Source: Rhodeus uyekii (Eukaryota; Chordata; Actinopteri; Cypriniformes; Acheilognathidae). From it: a DNA stretch of 64,000 bases. Location: contig JAWRVZ010000155.1 in NCBI GenBank assembly GCA_037043235.1, forward strand, positions 620,001 to 684,000. Direction: 5' to 3'. Below the pieces are notes generated by a model. The model was not told the origin of the DNA. It saw only the letters and a list, made by a program, of their open reading frames with translations, and ran no database searches. Positions 58,506 to 64,000 of this stretch are shown here, piece by piece. Numbering within the stretch: position 1 is the first letter of the stretch; every line of letters starts with the position of its first letter. The position numbers and the translations under genes are program-made.

Positions 58506-60264
58506 TTTTAAATAGTCTTTAACATCATCAACACTTCACAATTGTCACTCAATATGATATGTAAATTACAAAATATTTGTCATGCAAATAAATTAAATAA
58601 CATTTTACTGGTACAACATATAATTCAAGTAAATGTTTCTGGTAATGTTGCTATAGGATTCTGTAGAATGAAAGACTTGTTCATCTAATTGGTTTTAGTA
58701 AATTAATACACCCAGCCACTAGTGTGGACACAAAACAAACAGGTGATATCATGAACTAGAGGTCAATAGATACTACAGTGGTGCCTTGAGAACTGAATGA
58801 ATAAAAGAGACATGAGTCAGCGGCCCCCTTTAAATTATTGTGTCCCTTCTGTCTTATCTGAGGTGGAGGAGCTTCATCCACACACAGATAAAGACACACA
58901 CTCATCCAAACGGACGGTGGCTAGGCTGTTAGTGCCTTTGTGTGGATGAATGTTATCAGTGTCACAGGGCGCCTGTAATTATCAAGCATTTAAAGGTTCC
59001 TGCAAACATGATGGCTCCACTCTGGACACTTCCAGTATTGCAGATCTAAGTGTGGATGGGCTTCACTACTTCACTTGTTCGGTGAAGAATGACTCAAACG
59101 GCATTCCTGGCTGTGCCATTACTGATTACATTATAGACTGCTGGGAAACAAAAACCAATAGAGGGATGAGGTAAATAAAAAAGGTTGTAGAAGTGGACAA
59201 TATTTTATCATGACACAATCTGCCTCCTAAATCACTAGACAGATGGGCTCTTTATAGAAATGATTTGGCCAACGAACAAAATTGCTATTTTGGTACACAA
59301 TTATTGTACTATTTTGTTATACATATATTACCGGTATATATTTTGAATATATAGTTTTAATTATTTACCTTTTATTTGTATTATTATTATGTTGGTTGAT
59401 TTAGATTAATGTTCTGATCACAATAAATAGCAAATATCTGTGGTAGTATCTATTTTTTACTTCATTTTGTGAGGTAGAAAACCCTCTGATAACTATAGAA
59501 ATCACGCCACCTGCTGGATTTTCATGCCAACTTGTTGTTCATTACGTGGCTTAAACGGATAGTTCATGATAGTAAAAAGTTCGGATAGTAAAAATGAAAA
59601 TAGTGTAATAATTTACTCACCCTCGAGTTGGTCCAAACCTGGATGAATTTCTTTCTTCTGCTGAACTGTAGAGACCAATTCCAGAATCTACTTCCGCTTC
59701 AATATATATAATTTTTAATGGTGATATGTGATGAGTGATTTATTATATAAGTTCTTGTTTTATATTTAATTTTAAATTATTTAATTTAAATTATATTGAA
59801 TTCTTCTTCAAATGTACGTACACTTCAGTCTTTCGCCTATGTAACCGATTTGTTAGTTAAAGCATTTACTTTTTCATATTCAAACACTAGAGAACAAAGG
59901 TGAATACTGTCTGAACCTCTCACTGAGAGAAAGAACGTCATCTCTTATTTCTTGGAGCCAGAGCTTAACCAGCTTCAATCGTGAAGAATCTGTGTATTCT
60001 GTGTATCTGTGTGTGTGTGTTAGTATGCTCTGTTACAGATCCGTATGGGAGAGGTGATCAACTGGCACCGCGAGGAGACAGAATGACTGTTTTTTCTCAA
60101 GATAAAAGAGACTGAAACAATACTGATAATATTTTTGGGATCTGCACACCAACCATTTGATAGAGGAATGCTTTAACAAGTAATTCTAATGAAAATAAAT
60201 TAAATGAATGTTATGTAAAAATAAAAGACTCAAGTTAAAATAAATTAATATATATAAATTGACA

Positions 60265-60266
<2 letters not shown>

Positions 60267-60298
<32 letters not shown>
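60267..60298. repeat. (TA)n microsatellite
   Basis: About 16 TA units. Confidence 0.95.
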
Positions 60299-60301
<3 letters not shown>

Positions 60302-60865
60302 CATTGCTTTTCAAAATTAACTTTTTTATATACCAGCTTGAACAAAATTGTTAGTGTTATTAGCAAACGTAGGTCTACAACCTAAAAAGTGACTTTTTCG
60401 TAAACCAGAGGTGTTTTTGTCAACCATGTGACAAAACCTTATCCCTAACCCTAACGAAGATATGCTTCTGTCCAGTAGCTGATATTTTCTAAGTTTACCT
60501 ATTTCTTAGCCAATCAGAATAATTTAACCCTAAGTAATGATTAAGTTAGTAGCTTCTGTTAGAGAATAATTGCTGTGACAATCTAATTGTAAAGGGGCAG
60601 CCTTCGAACTCCTGGTGAGACATGAAGCTTTTGCTAATAAAACTGCAAACTATTCTTCACTAAATTTGTCTTCAGTTGACTGCACTTCTGACTCCTGGTC
60701 TTTCTTCATCATATCTGATCCTTGGGTCTTAACTGTAAATTCCCATACAGGACACAAAAGATATTTTGAAGAATGTTGGTAACCGAACTGTTGAGGGTAG
60801 CCATTGAGTTCCATAGTATTTTTTTAAATCCATAATGGATGCTCTGATATTATTTGAAAAATTAT

Positions 60866-60915
<50 letters not shown>
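60866..60915. repeat. (CA)n microsatellite
   Basis: About 24 CA units directly before the LINE fragment. Confidence 0.95.
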
Positions 60916-60917
<2 letters not shown>

Positions 60918-60929
60918 CACTTGAGAGAG

Positions 60930-61066
60930 AGATGAGCGAGTTCCTTGATGCAGTTTTCTTTACTATTGACAAAGCATACAACACTTTATGGAGGGAAGGA
61001 CCTTTAATTAAATTAAACAAATTTGAAGGGGAAAAATTTATAACTGGGTTTTATACACCTATCTAA
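60930..61066 (+). pseudogene. LINE reverse-transcriptase fragment
   Basis: Translation gives FFTIDKAYNTLWREGPLIKL, then NKF. This resembles the D-x-x-KAYD-x-x-WREGL region of a non-LTR reverse transcriptase. The remaining reverse-transcriptase motifs are absent and the frame stops at 61066. A dead fragment. Confidence 0.55.
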
Positions 61067-61589
61067 AGATCCATTTAATCAAAAGGTTGGCATAGAAGTA
61101 AATATTCACGAGATTTAAGACAAAAACAAGTCTATAAGAATAAGTCATACATTGAATATTCCACAGAGTTAATTTACATAATAGTAGGGTTAAAATAGAT
61201 TGAACAGACTAAACCAGATTCATGTCCGGATTCATCATCAGCTCTTAAAATGTCTAGAAACTAGTAAATGTATGGCAAAAAAGGTGGGGAAATGCACAGG
61301 GAGATGTTATTATTACCATTGCAAAATTGCATGTTATGCAAGGTACAGAAAGAAAGATTAATGATCTAGATTAAGGTTGCGACACACAGGATTAAACTCA
61401 ATACTTGCAATAATGAGGAAGCATGAAAATGGTATGCGTGATAAATGCAATGTTTTAGAAACAGTACAGCAAGTATTTGTTTTTAAATGCGAAAGAATTT
61501 TGTATTCATATGCTATGTTTTCAGTTTTAATCCATGATTATGTTATGATTCCTGATTATTATGTGTCATTAATAGTTTGGACAAAGAGT

Positions 61590-61800
61590 CATAAAAATGT
61601 AATGACCATCACGTGATGGGAAGAAATACATATAGAGAGGGTAAGGGAGGAAGATTACAATGGTAGAAAGATATAAATGCTGGAGCAGCCCTCTCCTTCT
61701 TTGTCACACTCTGCGGGGTAACTTTGGATGTCTGTATGACTGCTGACCTTTTCTCATGAGAAAATAAAACTTTGCAACTGGCATATTTGTCTCTAATAAA
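61590..61800 (+). mobile_element. LTR-like retroelement fragment
   Basis: A TATA-like AGATATAAATGCTGG near 61670 is followed about 80 bases later by AAAATAAAACTTTGCAACTG and TTTGTCTC. This is the layout of a retroviral or retrotransposon LTR (promoter, R region, poly(A) signal). No coding region beside it is recognised. Confidence 0.4.
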
Positions 61801-61970
61801 AGAATTTGCCCCTATAAAGATGAACATAAATCTTGCAAAGGAAATGCCATTAAAAAGCACAAACCTATTAGGAAAGGGTTTGAGAGAATCTCAGACATAT
61901 AGGGCTGTTTTAATCTTTTTTTTTAATCTTTTTTAACCTGTTTTAACCTTAATGTACAAGGATCATTTCT

Positions 61971-62118
61971 TAACATTTCTGCATTTGGCACACGCTTTTA
62001 TCCAAAGAGACTTACATTGCATTCAAGGAACAAATGAACATTCCTAATCAGTTCTTGCCTTCCCTGGGAAACAAACCCATGACCTTGGCATTCCAAGCGC
62101 CATGCTCTACTGTTGCCT
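61971..62118 (-). mobile_element. tRNA-derived SINE, HAmo-like, copy 6 (degraded)
   Basis: The tail motif GCACACGCTTTTATCCAAAG is clear. The head is worn and lacks the usual GAGCTACAGGAAAGC end. Confidence 0.8.
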
Positions 62119-62287
62119 ACAAGTGGAGGGGCCAGAGTGGAAGCTGAAGGGTCCCAGCAAAAAATGGGTGGGGAATCACATCCCTATATATAAATAATAC
62201 AGTAAATAAATAATACAGATGCATCACTCATATAAGCTACACACTAGATGGCGATAATGCTCGGATGGAGTGAGCGGCCATTAACAA

Positions 62288-62375
62288 CAACAAGAAGAAT
62301 TCGGACATACTTATTTCGTCACATACTGTTATTCGCTTACTAAATAGTAGGGAAGTACGTTATTTCGGATGCAGC
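62288..62375 (+). mobile_element. right end of a MITE of the 3149 family
   Basis: It shares GGACATACTT, GTCACATACTGTT and the terminal TTTCGGATGCAG with the 3149-3461 element. Confidence 0.6.
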
Positions 62376-63086
62376 TACAGCCTCGAGGCGGTTAATTGCT
62401 GCATTTCTCCTTTTTTCTTGTGTTTAAAATATTAACCAATAGAGAAAACATGTTATTCCATAAACGTTTAAGCTAGGGCCGTGTTCACCACATAAATCTA
62501 TTTGCCTAATCCGTCTCAGAAGATAAGAATAAACGCATTTGCAGAATATAGAGTCAATTTAGTGAGGCGTGAAAGCCTAGTTCCCATTCATTTGAATTGC
62601 TTGGATCGGAGTTTTCCATTTTGGTTTCATGAGAGAAAGGGGAAAAGGCTCGTTTTGGTTTCGAGGGTGAGTAAATGATGACAGTGGGATGAAGGATTCC
62701 TTTAAGAAAGGGAGGACAGAGAAACGAAGCGTTTGAGGGGACGTGACACTGATTGTTTCAGCTGGAGATGCGTTCAACGTACGACACACATTCAAATAAA
62801 TAAATAAATAAAGAGTAAAAACATCTAGATGTGTAAGGCCTGGAAAGATGGATCAGGCTTGAACGAAGAGCATGCATGCACATGTAGACAAACGCCACAC
62901 GATTTAGCCTCAAAACAAGAGGAAATTCACATTGAAAGGTGCGCAGCCGCTTTGATTTAACTCAAGCCTCCGGCACACACTCATTCCTTTACAGTCCGCA
63001 GGAGGAGCAAACACCGTGATACAAGTACACCTCCGGTGAAAACTAAACTGCCTTGTGTTTAAAGTCAGTGATCGTGTTCGTTAAAC

Positions 63087-63131
63087 ATGCCGCGCAGAAA
63101 GAGATGTCATGGTCGTAAGAAAAGTGACAAG
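63087..63131 (+). CDS. possible first coding exon, MPRRKRCHGRKKSDK
   Basis: An ATG with A at -3 opens a 15-codon basic stretch that ends exactly at an AAG-GTATGT donor. The upstream region is richer in GC than the surroundings. Several zinc-finger factors begin with short MPRRK- or MSRRKQ-type exons, but I do not recognise this one, and no second exon lies in the last 870 bases. It could also be chance or a non-coding transcript. Confidence 0.25.
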
Positions 63132-63439
63132 GTATGTGTTTACCCCCATACATTTCAATGTCCTGTGTTCTCTAGCTCTCTGTGGAAAGTTAAACTGCGT
63201 AGTTGTGCACTGGGCTATTTTTAAAAACGTATTTTTCTTGGTGTAATCTAGCATAATCCGGGTTTTTTTCTTTACGTTAAAATGCATGGGTTGGAAACTG
63301 GTCTTATTCTTCACAGATTTACTAAAGAAAAAAATAATAATATATATTTTTTAATTATATTCCGTTTATTACTCATTCTTGAGATTTAGAAGGTCTACAC
63401 TGATAATCTGCACTGTTATTCTGTTAATACTCTTATTGT

Positions 63440-63780
63440 ATTTTATAGTGCGAAAACTGTTCAACAATCGGCGCAGACCGATTCCCGAACGGATGAATCA
63501 GAACGACTCTGAAACGTCAGGAGTCGGTTCTCTTCATTGAATCAAATCGTACAGCATAACTAGTGTAATCTGATTCCTGAACGTCAGGAGTCGGTTCTCT
63601 TCGTTGAATCAAATTGTACAGCATAACTAGTGTAATCTAATTCCCGAACGGATGACTCAGAACGACTCCCGAACGTTAGGAGTCGGTTCTCTTCATTGAA
63701 TTAAATTTTACAGCATAACTAATGTAATCTGATTCCCGAACGTCAGGAGTCGGTTCTCTTTATTCTCTTCAAGGTCCCTT
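63440..63780. repeat. dimeric 159-bp tandem repeat
   Basis: The core GTCAGGAGTCGGTTCTCTTC starts at 63516, 63583, 63675 (one-base variant) and 63742. The spacing alternates 67, 92, 67. The longer unit carries an extra 25 bases (ACGGATGACTCAGAACGACT and neighbours). Confidence 0.88.
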
Positions 63781-64000
63781 CATCTGATTTTTGAAGGATG
63801 CGCAGATATGTCCTTCATTGCCTCTGATATCCAACAATTCTGTGCTTTCCATTCTAACAGTTGAACTGAAAAAAGTAGATGGCGTCTGAAAGTTGTGTTT
63901 GGTGCACAGTTTATGTATAAAAATGTGATTTTTGAAAAATGCAAAAATGTCCCCCTTTGATATTTATAGCGGGGAATTACTGTTGTAGACATTAATTATT

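Larger units (their letters stand above)
55453..60740. other. gene-poor intergenic DNA
   Basis: AT-rich sequence with (TA)n runs at 58424-58501 and 60267-60298 and a reverse copy of the short dispersed repeat at about 59550-59670. An open frame at 58950-59174 shows no family motif. Confidence 0.5.

Noticed and set aside
58950..59174. 74-codon open frame with several Cys
   Set aside because: No signal peptide, no family pattern and no splice sites; likely chance.

Overview
This is vertebrate nuclear DNA, most likely from a cyprinid-type teleost. It is AT-rich, its genes are split by GT-AG introns, it has dense microsatellites, and it carries several copies of a tRNA-derived SINE of the cyprinid HAmo type. 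It also has hAT-like, Tc1-like and LTR-like remnants. There is no operon, CRISPR array or prokaryotic feature.

Four genes can be reconstructed exon by exon. In order they are rhobtb3 (+ strand, 3' part only), glrx (-), ell2 (-) and pcsk1 (-). I recall the same neighbours, RHOBTB3-GLRX-ELL2-PCSK1, from human chromosome 5q15, so the window is an ancient conserved block. Region 1-8.4 kb holds the last exons and 3' UTR of rhobtb3 (second BTB domain, C-terminal CAAX box). Region 8.8-9.5 kb holds the two coding exons of glrx, tail to tail with rhobtb3. Region 10.98-25.43 kb holds complete ell2 (12 coding exons, predicted 654 residues) with a 2.2 kb 3' UTR. Region 35.4-49.3 kb holds complete pcsk1 (14 coding exons, predicted 766 residues, all catalytic residues present) with candidate control sites 0.25-0.65 kb upstream. 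The 10 kb between ell2 and pcsk1 and the 14 kb after pcsk1 contain only transposon remnants, simple repeats and unrecognised sequence. One possible short first coding exon lies at 63.09 kb.

The genes do not form a pathway. RhoBTB3 is an atypical Rho/BTB protein tied to Golgi traffic and Cullin-3, Glrx is a cytosolic thiol-disulfide oxidoreductase, Ell2 is an RNA polymerase II elongation factor, and Pcsk1 is the prohormone convertase of dense-core granules. Ell2 and Pcsk1 are both prominent in secretory cells, but nothing here shows joint control.

I found no convincing undescribed system. The observations most worth following are an expanded-spacing REST/RE1-like site and a perfect CRE upstream of pcsk1, an 81-bp pcsk1 intron that is open and in frame, a probable GC-AG intron in rhobtb3, a near-perfect 37-bp-arm hairpin in the glrx intron, three 41-bp repeats just upstream of glrx, and a dimeric 159-bp tandem repeat at the right edge.
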